Assembly (NCBI RefSeq): GCF_900095725.1
Contig: NZ_FMMP01000016.1
Span: 124,001-188,000, forward strand
Direction: 5' to 3'
Length of the DNA stretch: 64,000 nt
From: Cellulosilyticum sp. I15G10I2
GTDB taxonomy: Bacteria > Bacillota > Clostridia > Lachnospirales > Cellulosilyticaceae
A program made the position numbers and the translations under genes. Below are positions 1 through 10,022 of the stretch, piece by piece (the stretch's first letter is position 1; every line of letters starts with the position of its first letter). The notes beneath the pieces are model-generated. The model was not told the DNA's origin. It ran no database searches and was given only the letters and a program-made list of their open reading frames with translations.

Positions 1-22
1 TATTTAGAAAGGAAAACTATAT

Positions 23-1030
23 ATGAGTTATACGATATACGATCTAGCCCGAGACAGCGGCGTTTCTGTAGCTACCGTATCGAGAGTAATAAATAAAAAC
101 GGCTCAGTAAAAGAAAAAACGCGCAATAAAATATTAAAACTCATGCAAGAAAATAATTATACCCCCAATGCCTATGCACGGGGTTTAAATAACATAAGTA
201 TGAAAACTATCGGTGTACTTATTTCCGATATTGGCAACCCTTTCTTTGCTGAGCTTGTAAAAAGTATTGATTTAGTATGTCAGAAGAATCAGTATAAAAT
301 TATTTTATGTTCTACAGAAAATAATGCAGAAATAGAAAGAAAAGAAATAGAAATGCTTATCCAAAAACAAGTAGAAGGATTTATAGTCGCTGGTAGCAGA
401 CCCATCAAAGATGAAAATGCTGACTTTTTAATACAAGTTAGTCAAACATATCCTATTGTAATGATAAATTCCTTTATAAAAGGTGGTAATAAGCTATTTT
501 CTATAATGGTAGATGAAAAGAAAGCAAGTTTCGAGGCCTATAGCCAACTTCTATCACGAGGCCATGAAAACATATTCTTTTTTGGAGATCTCAACTGGAA
601 AACAACTGTTGCAAAGCTTTCTGGTCTTAAGGAATCTATGGAGCAATTTAATCGCTCATTTGATAAGTTGCATTTTATTGACTGTCCATTCAGCTATTCC
701 AGTGGAAAAGATGGTATTAAACTACTTATTGAGAGAAAAATACCATTTCCTTATACGATCTGTTGCTCATCTGACATGATTGCAATAGGTGCTATGAGAG
801 AGTTATTAACCTTGGGTATCAAAATACCAGAACAAGTTTCTCTAGTTGGTTATAGTAATACAGAAATCTCTTCATTAACAACTCCCTCGCTAACCACTAT
901 AGATCAAAAGATGTCAAAACTAGGGGAAAAAGGTGCAAATCTTTTCATCGAAGTTTTAAACGGTACTTATCCTATTAATAAAAAAATCTACTCTGAATAT
1001 GAATTTTTAATTAGGGAATCAACATTTTAG
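23..1030 (+). CDS. LacI/GalR-family transcriptional regulator
   Basis: A complete 335-residue LacI-family DNA-binding repressor/activator. The N-terminal helix-turn-helix (about residues 3-50; TIYDLARDSGVSVATVSRVIN) is canonical, followed by the hinge region and a periplasmic-binding-protein-like effector domain (about 60-335, starting TIGVLISDIGNPFF) that would bind a sugar or derivative. The ATG at 23 is preceded by an AAAGGA ribosome binding site. It stands on the plus strand at the window edge, so its left neighbours are unseen. The next gene is convergent. Given the carbohydrate loci in the window a sugar effector is likely, but the sequence does not show which, nor which operator it binds. 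Confidence 0.93.
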   Translation: MSYTIYDLARDSGVSVATVSRVINKNGSVKEKTRNKILKLMQENNYTPNAYARGLNNISMKTIGVLISDIGNPFFAELVKSIDLVCQKNQYKIILCSTENNAEIERKEIEMLIQKQVEGFIVAGSRPIKDENADFLIQVSQTYPIVMINSFIKGGNKLFSIMVDEKKASFEAYSQLLSRGHENIFFFGDLNWKTTVAKLSGLKESMEQFNRSFDKLHFIDCPFSYSSGKDGIKLLIERKIPFPYTICCSSDMIAIGAMRELLTLGIKIPEQVSLVGYSNTEISSLTTPSLTTIDQKMSKLGEKGANLFIEVLNGTYPINKKIYSEYEFLIRESTF

Positions 1031-1038
1031 CTTTTTGC

Positions 1039-1076
1039 AGCTGTATTTTATCTCTGATATGATGCAGCTATTTTTT
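1039..1076 (+). terminator. Intrinsic terminator of the LacI-family gene
   Basis: Stem AGCTGTAT (1039-1046) with ATGCAGCT (1062-1069), containing one G-U pair, followed by ATTTTTT. It begins 9 nt after the stop codon and overlaps the 3' coding end of the convergent DUF2971 gene. Confidence 0.6.
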
Positions 1077-1860
1077 GTGCTATGAGCTTAAATTCATCTT
1101 CATAAGGATTTAAACCCATTTGGTAAACTTCACAACCTCTTTGTTTTCCTATCTCTACGAGCTCATCTTTATCAATACATTTCTCTCCTATATAAATCGC
1201 CTTTAATCTAAGCCCTAATTCTTGTTCACTAAAATAATTTCCCACCTCTTGATCCTTTTTTTCATTCACCTGATATTTTAAAATCCTATATTCTTTTTCA
1301 TATTCCCATATCATATGTTTGATCATAAAAGAAGACCAAATAACTAAAAATCGTTCTATGGATTCTTCTGTAGATCTTAAGCCTCCTTCGGCGTCCAATA
1401 AAAAACGACTGAGCGTTTCATTAGCTAAGTGGCGTTTGTTTTCATAGATTACAGGATAAATATAGGCGGTGTCTAACACTTCATACTGCAAGCAATATCC
1501 TTTATGATCATAAGCATAATGTGCCCATAGCGGCATATCTTCTTCTAATCCACTAGCTGCAAGACTCCCAATAAGCATCCCGTCCCCCAAGCCTTTTAAA
1601 CCCGCGTAAAGCTCTTTTATTTGCATTTCTCCCCATCCACGTTCTTTAAGCTTTAGTTTATCAATATATAAAGCTAACCCTTCAAATGGATCATTTAAGT
1701 ACTTGGCATAGCACAGCCAAACCCTTTTTACTTTTAACGCTTCAAACTTCTTTGCTTTATCTTGATCAGTACATCCTGTATATTTATATAAATTTATAGG
1801 GATGTCTCCAATCTCAAAGCCCATTTGTTTTAATGAAGGTTTTAAATCCTGCTGCTTCAT
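1048..1860 (-). CDS. DUF2971 family protein
   Basis: A 270-residue soluble protein with the DUF2971 signature: an N-terminal LYKYTG-type segment, NDPFEG, and a central LWAHYAYDHKGYCLQYE segment. DUF2971 proteins are often found near defence or mobile genes but have no settled activity. I chose the ATG at 1860 (residue 17 of the longest frame) because GGAGGAG lies 5 nt upstream, whereas the more distal ATG at 1908 has no good ribosome binding site. The gene stands alone, convergent with the LacI gene and divergent from the SOS-box operon. No transmembrane segment or signal peptide is visible. Function not assigned. Confidence 0.75.
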   Translation of the reverse strand: MKQQDLKPSLKQMGFEIGDIPINLYKYTGCTDQDKAKKFEALKVKRVWLCYAKYLNDPFEGLALYIDKLKLKERGWGEMQIKELYAGLKGLGDGMLIGSLAASGLEEDMPLWAHYAYDHKGYCLQYEVLDTAYIYPVIYENKRHLANETLSRFLLDAEGGLRSTEESIERFLVIWSSFMIKHMIWEYEKEYRILKYQVNEKKDQEVGNYFSEQELGLRLKAIYIGEKCIDKDELVEIGKQRGCEVYQMGLNPYEDEFKLIAQKIAASYQR

Positions 1861-1967
1861 TTTTTCTCCTCCATCTCGCAGTATTACTTTGCCTATAGTA
1901 TGTCCCAACTTCTAATATCTTTCTCTTTATAACCAGATATTTAGTAACCTAAAATCTTTTGCATATA

Positions 1968-1996
1968 TTGCACTAATCTATAAAATACTTTATAAT
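1968..1996 (+). promoter_or_regulatory. SigA-type promoter of the radical SAM/DUF4130 operon
   Basis: -35 TTGCAC (1968-1973), 17-bp spacer, -10 TATAAT (1991-1996). The start codon follows at 2043 with a GGTGATG ribosome binding site. Confidence 0.75.
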
Positions 1997-1997
1997 A

Positions 1998-2009
1998 GAA
2001 CATATGTTC
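1998..2009 (+). promoter_or_regulatory. LexA/SOS box
   Basis: Perfect 12-nt palindrome GAACATATGTTC, matching the Gram-positive LexA core GAAC-N4-GTTC. It starts one base after the -10 hexamer, so a bound repressor would cover the transcription start. The downstream genes look like DNA repair functions, which fits. Confidence 0.8.
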
Positions 2010-2042
2010 GGTATTATATTTAATAAATAAGGTGATGATAAA

Positions 2043-3404
2043 ATGGAACTGCAACAAAAACTAGAAATACTCTCTGCTGCGGCTAAGTATGATGTGTCAT
2101 GTTCTTCTTCAGGCTCTAAAAGAAGTTCTAAAAGCGGTGATTTAGGCTCTGTAAACTCAGGAGGGATTTGCCATAGCTTTACCCCCGATGGCAGATGCAT
2201 TTCTCTTCTTAAGATTCTTTTAACAAACTATTGTATCTATGACTGTGCTTATTGTGTAAACCGAAAATCAAATAATGTCTCCCGCGCCGCCTTCTCAGCT
2301 GAAGAGGTCGTTGAACTTACAACAAACTTTTATAGACGCAACTACATTGAAGGACTTTTTTTAAGCTCCGCCGTCTTTAAAAGCCCTAATCATACGATGG
2401 AAATGCTGACATCTATTCTCGAAAAACTACGCGTTGAAAAAGGCTTTGGCGGTTACATTCATGTAAAAGCTATACCAGGTGCCAGCCAGGAGCTTATTGA
2501 TAAGGCAGGCCTTTTTGCAGATAGGATGAGCGTTAATATCGAGCTGCCATCGGACAACTCCCTCAAACTGCTTGCTCCTGAAAAAAAGAAGGAAGATATT
2601 TTTAAACCTATGAAGCAAATTAGTGCAAATATTACAACTGCTTTAGCTGAACGCAAAAAATATAAAAAAGCTCCACTTTATGTGCCCGGAGGTCAAAGTA
2701 CTCAGCTTATTATAGGCGCTACCCCTGATAATGATTTAAACATCCTCAGCTTATCGCAGAAGCTTTATGATAAATACAGCTTAAAGCGTGTGTATTATTC
2801 AGCGTATATGCCAGTTAATACAGGTGCTAACCTGCCTGCTATTAAAAATCCGCCCACACTCCGTGAACATAGACTTTATCAAGGAGATTGGCTCCTTAGA
2901 TTCTATGGATTTAAAGCTGAAGAACTTTTAAATGAAAAAACGCCTAATTTTGATATCAATTTTGATCCTAAAACTAATTGGGCACTTAATAATCTTCACC
3001 TTTTCCCGATTGAAATAAACGTGGCACCCTTAGCCGAACTTCTTCGTATACCAGGTATCGGTGTACGAAGTGCTAGGAAGATTATGAGTTCAAGACGTAT
3101 TGCACCACTTAATTACTCAGATCTTAAAAAACTCGGTGTTGTTCTTAAAAGGGCACAATACTTTATTACATGCAATACAAAATATTACGGCTCAGTTGAT
3201 CTTGATGATACCAAAATCCGCACTGCACTTACCCCTAAATTTGATTTAAATAAAATAGATGGTCCCTATGAGCAGCTTAATCTATTTGATAATCTTGCAG
3301 ATTCTTCTAGTAAGTCTCCAATACTTTTTTCTCCAGCTTTTCAAATCCCCTCAAAGCTGTTGCTTTTAGAAGATAATCTGACAGCCCTAACCGGCGAACT
3401 ATAA
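2043..3404 (+). CDS. Putative DNA modification/repair radical SAM protein
   Basis: A 453-residue radical SAM protein of the family found next to uracil-DNA-glycosylase-linked proteins (TIGR03916-like). The [4Fe-4S]-binding motif is CIYDCAYC (CX3CX2C, near residue 65). It is followed by VNRKSNN and SSAVFKSPNHT, typical of this family. A C-terminal helix-hairpin-helix (LLRIPGIGVRSARKIMSSR, about residues 335-355) indicates DNA binding. It is the first gene of a two-gene operon with the DUF4130 protein (11 nt gap). A LexA box in the promoter implies DNA-damage induction. The exact reaction is unknown for the family; a repair role is inferred from partners and regulation. Confidence 0.88.
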   Translation: MELQQKLEILSAAAKYDVSCSSSGSKRSSKSGDLGSVNSGGICHSFTPDGRCISLLKILLTNYCIYDCAYCVNRKSNNVSRAAFSAEEVVELTTNFYRRNYIEGLFLSSAVFKSPNHTMEMLTSILEKLRVEKGFGGYIHVKAIPGASQELIDKAGLFADRMSVNIELPSDNSLKLLAPEKKKEDIFKPMKQISANITTALAERKKYKKAPLYVPGGQSTQLIIGATPDNDLNILSLSQKLYDKYSLKRVYYSAYMPVNTGANLPAIKNPPTLREHRLYQGDWLLRFYGFKAEELLNEKTPNFDINFDPKTNWALNNLHLFPIEINVAPLAELLRIPGIGVRSARKIMSSRRIAPLNYSDLKKLGVVLKRAQYFITCNTKYYGSVDLDDTKIRTALTPKFDLNKIDGPYEQLNLFDNLADSSSKSPILFSPAFQIPSKLLLLEDNLTALTGEL

Positions 3405-3415
3405 GGAGGCCTAGT

Positions 3416-4153
3416 ATGAAAGAATATGTTTATGATAATAGCTTCGATGGCCTCTTAACTGCCATATTTTATGCCTATCAAGAAAAATGTGATGTTAAGC
3501 TCACAAAAGAGGCAAGTTACACGCCTAATCTATTATATGAAAAGGTCCCTATAAAAACCGAACAGGATAAAGCCGACAGAGTGTATAACAGCCTTTATAC
3601 TAAACTGTCTTATGCGACACTTTCAAATGTATACTCTCTATATCTTTGTGATATGCCTGATATGGATACACTTATTTTTAGCTATGTAAAACTATGCTTC
3701 AAACATTCTGATACAATCAATCTTGCTAAAAATAATGATATCATCAGAGCTGTAGATCAATATGCAAGGCGCGTATCTTTAGAGGCTCATCGCTTTAAAG
3801 GTTTTGTACGTTTCAAAGAAATTGCACCGCTTGTTTTCTACGCCCAAATAGAACCCGACCATAACATCCTGCCTCTTATCATGCATCATTTTGAGCAGAG
3901 GTTTTCAGATCAGCACTTTATCATTCATGATCTTAAGCGCGAATACGCGATTGTATATGATCTTAAACAAACTTATTTACGAGATCTCTCCGTTGCAGAA
4001 GGCCAAAGTCTCTCTGCTTGCACAGATGTTGACTCCTTTGAAACGCTTTTTAAAAGCTTTTATCAATCTGTTACGATTACAACAAAACTTAATGAAAAGC
4101 AACAGCGCTCTTATATGCCTAAAAGATATTGGAAACATATAATTGAAACATAA
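3416..4153 (+). CDS. DUF4130 / TIGR03915-type DNA metabolism protein
   Basis: A 245-residue protein of the DUF4130 family (probable DNA metabolism protein), which is nearly always paired with the preceding radical SAM gene. Family features seen are the N-terminal YDNSFDGLLTAIFYAY segment, the middle HRFKGFVRF segment, and the C-terminal YMPKRYWKHIIET. In many bacteria this protein is fused to a uracil-DNA glycosylase domain; here it ends after DUF4130, so the glycosylase is absent. A separate hypoxanthine/uracil-type glycosylase is encoded at 37.9-38.4 kb but is not linked. GGAGG lies directly between the upstream stop and the ATG, so the two are co-transcribed. Confidence 0.85.
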   Translation: MKEYVYDNSFDGLLTAIFYAYQEKCDVKLTKEASYTPNLLYEKVPIKTEQDKADRVYNSLYTKLSYATLSNVYSLYLCDMPDMDTLIFSYVKLCFKHSDTINLAKNNDIIRAVDQYARRVSLEAHRFKGFVRFKEIAPLVFYAQIEPDHNILPLIMHHFEQRFSDQHFIIHDLKREYAIVYDLKQTYLRDLSVAEGQSLSACTDVDSFETLFKSFYQSVTITTKLNEKQQRSYMPKRYWKHIIET

Positions 4154-4229
4154 CTACAGAGATTAAAAATATTTGTCACTAATAAAACAGGAACTCTCTA
4201 CACAAAAAATAATACTCAAAAATCAAAAC

Positions 4230-4268
4230 AGCACACAAAGTATTTTGAAACTCACTACTTTATGTGCT
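4230..4268. terminator. Bidirectional terminator between convergent operons
   Basis: Arms AGCACACAAAGTA (4230-4242) and TACTTTATGTGCT (4256-4268), 12 of 13 pairing, with a T-run after the plus-strand arm and an A-rich stretch (T-run on minus) on the other side. It would stop both the DUF4130 operon and the arabinan operon. Confidence 0.75.
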
Positions 4269-4286
4269 TTTATATAAAATATTATA

Positions 4287-5756
4287 TTATTTGCTGTTTA
4301 TAACAGATTTACTTCCCCATACAGTTACGCCATCTTTTGATACTGCTGTAAAACACATAACCTCAGCCTGTACATCTTGATCCCAAGCACGTATAAAATA
4401 ACCTTTATACACACTTCCATCCAGCGTTAGCTCAATCTCATTATTTTTTGTTTTTTTCCATTTCCCCTCTATCGCTCCTGTAACTTTACCCCGCTTCTCT
4501 AAGATAATATCTTGAGATTTCTTTATTTCTCCGCTAATATCTTTTCCATGACTAATGAACTTATAGGTTCCTAGTATTTCATCAGACCTATACGCACTAA
4601 GACTTTCACCTGCAAAGCGATGCGGCACTACAACAGGCCAGCCATCTTTATTAAAAAACATCTGATGCACCCGCACTTCATAAGCATTTGCTCTGCCTTC
4701 AAATCTGGTATGAAAGAATAAAAAATAAGCATCTTTTTCTTCATCATAATAAGCAGAGTTATGCCCTGGCGAACGATAACCTGTGTTTTTCCTTGTATTT
4801 GTCTCATCACTTGAACTAAATGCATAACTACCCATCAGTTTTACGCCATAAGGCTCTATGGATCTATCATCAAAAAACGTACCCTCAGCGCCCTTACAAT
4901 CAATCATATCCTTATCTTCTGCATCATAATATGGCCCATCCGGCGTTCTTGAACGCACTACCCTTATATTGTAACCATCCTCTGCACCTAAACCACCAAA
5001 AGATAAAAACATATAATAATAGTCGGTCTGTTTGTTATAAAGAACATAGGCCCCTTCTATACGGCTATGATTGCCTCCTAGAAGTTTCTTACCATATCCT
5101 TGCCCACTATACGGAAAGCCTGTTTCAGGGTCCATCTCTAATATATATATTCCTCCTGAATAGGAGCCATATACCATCCACAGCTTCCCATCCTTATCAA
5201 AAAAGGTATGAGGATCTACCGCATTTGGATGAACCGTCGCATCATAAGGGGTTCCATCATCGCTGGGTTCATCTTCCATCCCCGACCTTAAAATAACTCC
5301 TAAATTCTTATAAGGTCCCTCGATGTTGTCTGCTACCGCAAGCCCTAGATAAGACCTAGGCGAATCCCCCTTACACGTACAGTAGTACATATAAAACTTA
5401 CCATCTGCAAGTCTAATCACATCCCCTGCCCAAAAGGTTGATGTTTTCCCCCATTTTAATGCTTCCCCTAGTTCTTGACTCGCATTAGGAACCAGTTTAT
5501 TACCCCTTTGTGGCGCTGTAGAAATCTGCGTCCACGCCATTAGATCTGTCGTTTTTGCAGACTGCAGATGCGATCCAAATACATAATATGTATCCTCCAC
5601 CTTAATCACGGACGGATCATGCACTGAAACCTCTTTAAAAACCGGTGGCTCTAAAGCATCCCTACTCATTATCTCACTATTTCCCCCGCATCCAGATAAT
5701 ATCATTACTCCCATTAACAATATATTACCTATTACTCTTTTTTGTACTTTTATCAT
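4287..5756 (-). CDS. GH43 endo-1,5-alpha-L-arabinanase, lipoprotein
   Basis: A 489-residue extracellular lipoprotein predicted to cut the alpha-1,5 backbone of arabinan. Residues 1-23 form a type II signal ending in the lipobox LSGC (Cys23). The five-bladed beta-propeller GH43 catalytic domain spans about 40-385. Its three expected acids are visible: Asp47 in VHDPSV (base), Asp181 in AVDPHTFFD (pKa modulator) and Glu234 in SRIEGAY (acid). The C-terminal 100 residues resemble the extra beta domain of Abn2-type arabinanases (GH43_C). It is the last gene of the arabinan operon, 32 nt after the GH51 gene. The endo specificity is inferred from architecture; an exo-arabinofuranosidase is possible. 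Confidence 0.85.
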   Translation of the reverse strand: MIKVQKRVIGNILLMGVMILSGCGGNSEIMSRDALEPPVFKEVSVHDPSVIKVEDTYYVFGSHLQSAKTTDLMAWTQISTAPQRGNKLVPNASQELGEALKWGKTSTFWAGDVIRLADGKFYMYYCTCKGDSPRSYLGLAVADNIEGPYKNLGVILRSGMEDEPSDDGTPYDATVHPNAVDPHTFFDKDGKLWMVYGSYSGGIYILEMDPETGFPYSGQGYGKKLLGGNHSRIEGAYVLYNKQTDYYYMFLSFGGLGAEDGYNIRVVRSRTPDGPYYDAEDKDMIDCKGAEGTFFDDRSIEPYGVKLMGSYAFSSSDETNTRKNTGYRSPGHNSAYYDEEKDAYFLFFHTRFEGRANAYEVRVHQMFFNKDGWPVVVPHRFAGESLSAYRSDEILGTYKFISHGKDISGEIKKSQDIILEKRGKVTGAIEGKWKKTKNNEIELTLDGSVYKGYFIRAWDQDVQAEVMCFTAVSKDGVTVWGSKSVINSK

Positions 5757-5788
5757 AAAATCCCTCCTGCAGCCCTAATATTTAGTGC

Positions 5789-7825
5789 TTACATCACCTT
5801 CAACCTTAGCACAACAAATGACTGAGCCGGCATATCATACACAAATTCTGAAGATACATTGCCTAAAATGAAATCTTTTGCAACGACTTTATCAGGTTCT
5901 TCCAACGTATTCATATCCATCTTGTTTTCTGAAGTTAAGATGACTCCCTTCGCCTTCTGCCAAGTGCCTTGTACATTTTTTAGTTCTATACTGACTGTAT
6001 GCGCCTTTTCATCTACATTAACCAGTTTAATAATCATTTCTTCTGTATTCGCATCATAGCTTGCTATACTATAGATTGGCAACCTCTTATACTTGGGAAG
6101 CTTCGTTTTAGCGACAACATCCGTTTTTAAGGTGTAGGTTCCCATGTTGTTTCCAAACATCTTTTGGACATAGTAGCTTACAGAACCATAGGCTTTGTTA
6201 TTATCAAACCATATAAGGTCTGGCTGCCATTGGATATTCGTTGTTTTTGCAAACAAAGGGGCATAGGCTGTCATAGCCACGATATCCGAATTTCTTTCAA
6301 GCCCTGTCATAAAAGCTGCTTCACAAAGTGCAGCATAGAGATTGTTTTCTCCTTGCTTCGAAGGGCCTCCGTTAGTATGGCATGCATATTCACCGGCAAA
6401 TATTTTACTGCTTTTCCCATCCTCATATCTAGGATAGCTGTCATATCTTGAATTGTTATCTAAAAACCAATCCGGGGACATATAATAGTGTTCATCTATA
6501 ATTTCTGCATAAACTTTTCCTCGGTCTATATATTCCTTTGTTTTATCTGTAATAATATCCCATGCAACTTCAAATTCTTTGCCGCTTGGAAAAGGTCCAC
6601 TGGTTGTAATCAGATGAACATCTGGATACTTTTCTTTGATTCGCTTTCTAAAAATTTCATATGTTTCAAAGTATTTATCTTGTCCTTCAACTTCATAATC
6701 TATCCACTGTTCATTACCTATACCTAGGTACACAAGGTTAAAAGGTTCCTTGTGTCCAGCCTCAATTCTTTTTGATCCCCATATCGTTGTTTCATCACCA
6801 TTGGCGTATTCTATCAGGTCTAATGCATCTTGGATAAAAGGTTCGACATCATCTGCTACTTCCTTGCCTTGAAACTGGCAGCTCATGCCACAGTTTATAA
6901 TAGGAAGGGGGCTAGCACCTATATCTTCTGAGAGTTGGAAGTATTCATAAAACCCAAGCCCATAGGTCTGATTATATGGGGCATTCTGCCATTCTTCCCA
7001 TCTGTTCCAGTTCGTTTTTCGATATTCTACTGGTCCAATAGTATCTTTCCAGTTATAAGCATTTGACAGATACTTTCCTTCTACAATACATCCTCCTGGA
7101 AAACGCATGAACTTTGGATTTAGATCTTTCAGCATTTGGACAAGATCCCGTCTCAGTCCGTTCTTCCTGTTTGCCCACGTACTTTGGGGAAATAAGGAAA
7201 TCATGTCTAAGTTCAGGGTTCCTTCTCCTTCAAAAATTAAACTTAGCTTAGCAAAAGAATCATCTTCCTCTGAATTTAGAACAGTCTCATATTTTTTCCA
7301 TGTATCATCAACGTTTTTACTCTCTATTGTAACTTTGGCATAACGAGTCCCATTTTGTCCCTGTAATAAAATATGTAATTTCCCATTGTAGTCTTTATTC
7401 CTTAGAAAAATGGAAAAGTTGTAGTTTTCATTTTTTCTAAGGGCAATCCCACCAAATCCTGTATTGCTTAGGCTACTGCCATGACTCATTTCACCCAGTG
7501 TTATTTCTAAATAGTTGGGGTTATTCGGATGAATAGGCTGCTCATTTTTTCTCTCTATTTTAAACTGTTTGTTATCTTTCTCGAAAACCTCCCAGCCATA
7601 TAGGTAGTCGTCAAATTTAGAAAAACTTTCTTTAAAACTGCCAAATTCAAAGGAGCGGTTTTGAATAAGTTCTGCATAGAGTCCGCCATCTGCTCCATAG
7701 TTAATGTCTTCAAAGAAAACCCCTATAAAGGTTTCACTAATCTTTGTTTCTTTTTTATCAAAATCTATTTCTATCCCGTAGTTTTCTTCTGGATAAAGAA
7801 ATTTTAGCTTATCTGATTGATTCAT
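5789..7825 (-). CDS. GH51-type alpha-L-arabinofuranosidase with N-terminal accessory domain
   Basis: A 678-residue intracellular-type enzyme (no signal peptide) releasing arabinofuranose side chains. It starts with FIGVFFEDINYGADGG and LIQNRSFEF, followed by a carbohydrate-binding-like insertion (about 80-210), the TIM barrel and a C-terminal beta sandwich. The acid/base is Glu372 in GIGNEQW and the nucleophile is Glu479 in AGEYACH. The start is the ATG at 7825 with GGAGAAC upstream; the ATG 39 nt earlier lacks a ribosome binding site. It differs clearly from the shorter GH51 at the head of the same operon (678 versus 505 residues; different strand-end motifs), so the two probably act on different linkages or chain lengths. 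Confidence 0.9.
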   Translation of the reverse strand: MNQSDKLKFLYPEENYGIEIDFDKKETKISETFIGVFFEDINYGADGGLYAELIQNRSFEFGSFKESFSKFDDYLYGWEVFEKDNKQFKIERKNEQPIHPNNPNYLEITLGEMSHGSSLSNTGFGGIALRKNENYNFSIFLRNKDYNGKLHILLQGQNGTRYAKVTIESKNVDDTWKKYETVLNSEEDDSFAKLSLIFEGEGTLNLDMISLFPQSTWANRKNGLRRDLVQMLKDLNPKFMRFPGGCIVEGKYLSNAYNWKDTIGPVEYRKTNWNRWEEWQNAPYNQTYGLGFYEYFQLSEDIGASPLPIINCGMSCQFQGKEVADDVEPFIQDALDLIEYANGDETTIWGSKRIEAGHKEPFNLVYLGIGNEQWIDYEVEGQDKYFETYEIFRKRIKEKYPDVHLITTSGPFPSGKEFEVAWDIITDKTKEYIDRGKVYAEIIDEHYYMSPDWFLDNNSRYDSYPRYEDGKSSKIFAGEYACHTNGGPSKQGENNLYAALCEAAFMTGLERNSDIVAMTAYAPLFAKTTNIQWQPDLIWFDNNKAYGSVSYYVQKMFGNNMGTYTLKTDVVAKTKLPKYKRLPIYSIASYDANTEEMIIKLVNVDEKAHTVSIELKNVQGTWQKAKGVILTSENKMDMNTLEEPDKVVAKDFILGNVSSEFVYDMPAQSFVVLRLKVM

Positions 7826-7883
7826 TTTTAGTTCTCCATTTCTAATGTAAATATTGGTAATCATTTCTATTTAAAAGTAAACT

Positions 7884-10004
7884 CTATTCAAATTTTGAAT
7901 AGGCTACTTTAAGATCACTTATGCTTTCTAGAAGCTTATTCGCCATTACATTTATTTTCTGAGCATTATACGACTGCTGGACACTCTCAGCACTTACTTC
8001 TTCACTTACTCCGGCTGAATGCGTAACAATCTGTGAAATCTCACCCATCTTTTCAACGACTTCCTCTTTTTGTACGGTTATTTCCTGAAGGATTGCTGTT
8101 GTATGATCAATTTGCAGATTCACACTATTCATCTGCTGATCAATATGCGAAAACGTATCTTTTGCTGATTTAACGATAGGAATCTGATTACTATAAACCT
8201 TGTTTGCTTTTTCAAGCTCATCAAGTGTAGACTTCTTTTTGTACTGAATCCCCTTGATCATCTGATCTATGGCAAGTATGGCATCCTCTGTCTGGTAAGA
8301 GAGCTTTCTCACTTCATCAGCTACAACTGCAAACCCCCGGCCTGATTCTCCTGCTCTAGCTGCTTCAATCGCAGCATTTAATGATAATAAATTCGTCTGA
8401 TCATTAATTCCTTTAATAAGCGCTAGTATGCGGCTTATACCGCTTACTTCACTTCCTAATTCTTCAACCTGTTGCCTAATAGCATCAGTTATGACGATGC
8501 TATCCTTCGTTTGATCTTCTAATTTTTTTAAGTGGTTTTTAGTCGAATGGCTCATCGCTTTTGAACTTTTAGAAGCTTCCTGAACTTCATTTACCATAAC
8601 CGTTACCTTATTAATATGTCTAGATAGCGATTCAACAACTCCAAGAGCACTTTCTATTTCTTTACTCTGTCCCTGTGCGCCTTTTGCTATGCTTTCTATA
8701 GCCTGTTCTACTTCTTGGGCTGAAATCGATGTGTCCATAGCAACTTGGCTAAGCATACCCATATTCTCTTCTACTGATACTGAAGCACTTTTTGCATTCA
8801 TAATCAGTGCTTTAAGTGAGGTAATCATATTTAAAAAGCCTGTTACAAGTAGTTTCATCTCTAGGTTAGTGGCTACAACATTTTTTCTTAATGCTTCTTC
8901 TATATCCAAATTACCTTCCTGAATTTGTGCCATGAGTCCAGTCATCTTAGAAAGAGGAACAGCTATTTTTCTTCCCATTCCTATGCTCACTAGCAGAATA
9001 ATAAAAAGGCTTATCACAATAATGACGGCTATCTGCCCCCATACCTTGTTTATATCTTTCATCAATATATGTAGCGGGGCCTCACTTACTACCTTCCACC
9101 CATTTGCAAGGACCGAATAGCTAAATAGTCCCTCTTTGTCAGTAAATGTTCCAAAAGCTTTAGAAGAATTACTGATTCTTTCAAGATGTTTTTGATTAAT
9201 ATTTTTAAGATTCAGTCCTATTAAATCATTATTATTTGATAGTATAACTGTATTGTCGTGATCCAGTACCATAATAGGAATGTCCTCATGAACACTGGCT
9301 AGATCTATAAAGTTCTGATAATGTTTAGCATTCAACTTAAAAATACTAATGGTATTATTGGTGCTTGATATTTTCCGGGCCATGTAAATACCATTTGCAT
9401 TATCTTTTTGATTCGTATCTGTCTCAATCCCTAGATAAAACCACGTATTACTTGCTAAGTCCTTAGATAAAATCTGCTTATAGGTTTCTGAAGCTCTAAA
9501 CGCACCACTTTCCAGATAGGTAAGCAGTGTACTGGAATGAAAATCGCTTCCCATGAGCTTTTTTTTGAAAATAAGCTTATCGTTGCTTAAGATATATAGT
9601 CCATCTATTGAATTATCTTTAGAAGTTATCTCAGCGAGTAAAGCTGGCAGTGTATCTTTTTCGAATACTTTTTTCTCTAGACCTTTAAGCACATTCATAT
9701 TGACAAAATAGCTCTGAACTTCTTTATGATTCGTAAAAGATGCTGCTGAAAATGTCGTTACTTCCAGATAATAATTCAAATTATAGGTAAGCTGATCGAC
9801 AATTTTTTGAGAATATCCTGTCAAAGAGGCCTGAACTGAAGTGTTTGCTTTAGATTTTGTAAGGGAAGTTACTATCAAACATGGTGTAATACTTAATATT
9901 AAGAACAGCCCCACAAGCTGATAAAGCAACTTACTCTTTTCAAAGAACGCGCCTATTCCTACAAAATGGTGTTTTTTAAAGCTTAAACTCACTTTCCTCT
10001 TCAT
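7884..10004 (-). CDS. Methyl-accepting chemotaxis protein
   Basis: A 706-residue transmembrane chemoreceptor. One transmembrane helix lies near residues 28-48. A large extracellular Cache-like sensor domain spans about 50-310, a second helix about 318-340, then HAMP, then the cytoplasmic signalling coiled coil with the conserved hairpin tip ([33 protein letters not shown] is split by the tip). It is encoded 18 nt after the GH43 gene and 58 nt before the GH51 gene in the arabinan operon, so its ligand is probably an arabinan product. It is a clear paralog of the receptor at 48.7-50.7 kb (same length, same N-terminal layout such as YSQK-x5-L). Confidence 0.93.
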   Translation of the reverse strand: MKRKVSLSFKKHHFVGIGAFFEKSKLLYQLVGLFLILSITPCLIVTSLTKSKANTSVQASLTGYSQKIVDQLTYNLNYYLEVTTFSAASFTNHKEVQSYFVNMNVLKGLEKKVFEKDTLPALLAEITSKDNSIDGLYILSNDKLIFKKKLMGSDFHSSTLLTYLESGAFRASETYKQILSKDLASNTWFYLGIETDTNQKDNANGIYMARKISSTNNTISIFKLNAKHYQNFIDLASVHEDIPIMVLDHDNTVILSNNNDLIGLNLKNINQKHLERISNSSKAFGTFTDKEGLFSYSVLANGWKVVSEAPLHILMKDINKVWGQIAVIIVISLFIILLVSIGMGRKIAVPLSKMTGLMAQIQEGNLDIEEALRKNVVATNLEMKLLVTGFLNMITSLKALIMNAKSASVSVEENMGMLSQVAMDTSISAQEVEQAIESIAKGAQGQSKEIESALGVVESLSRHINKVTVMVNEVQEASKSSKAMSHSTKNHLKKLEDQTKDSIVITDAIRQQVEELGSEVSGISRILALIKGINDQTNLLSLNAAIEAARAGESGRGFAVVADEVRKLSYQTEDAILAIDQMIKGIQYKKKSTLDELEKANKVYSNQIPIVKSAKDTFSHIDQQMNSVNLQIDHTTAILQEITVQKEEVVEKMGEISQIVTHSAGVSEEVSAESVQQSYNAQKINVMANKLLESISDLKVAYSKFE

Positions 10005-10022
10005 AGGTCCCCCCCAAGTTAA

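Noticed and set aside
1048-1860. DUF2971 gene as part of a defence island
   Set aside because: No other defence-type gene is nearby; only a LacI regulator and a repair operon.
4820-5296. 158-codon open frame on the plus strand
   Set aside because: Lies fully antisense within the GH43 gene, has no ribosome binding site or family match, and a composition unlike real genes (rich in His, Tyr, Pro).
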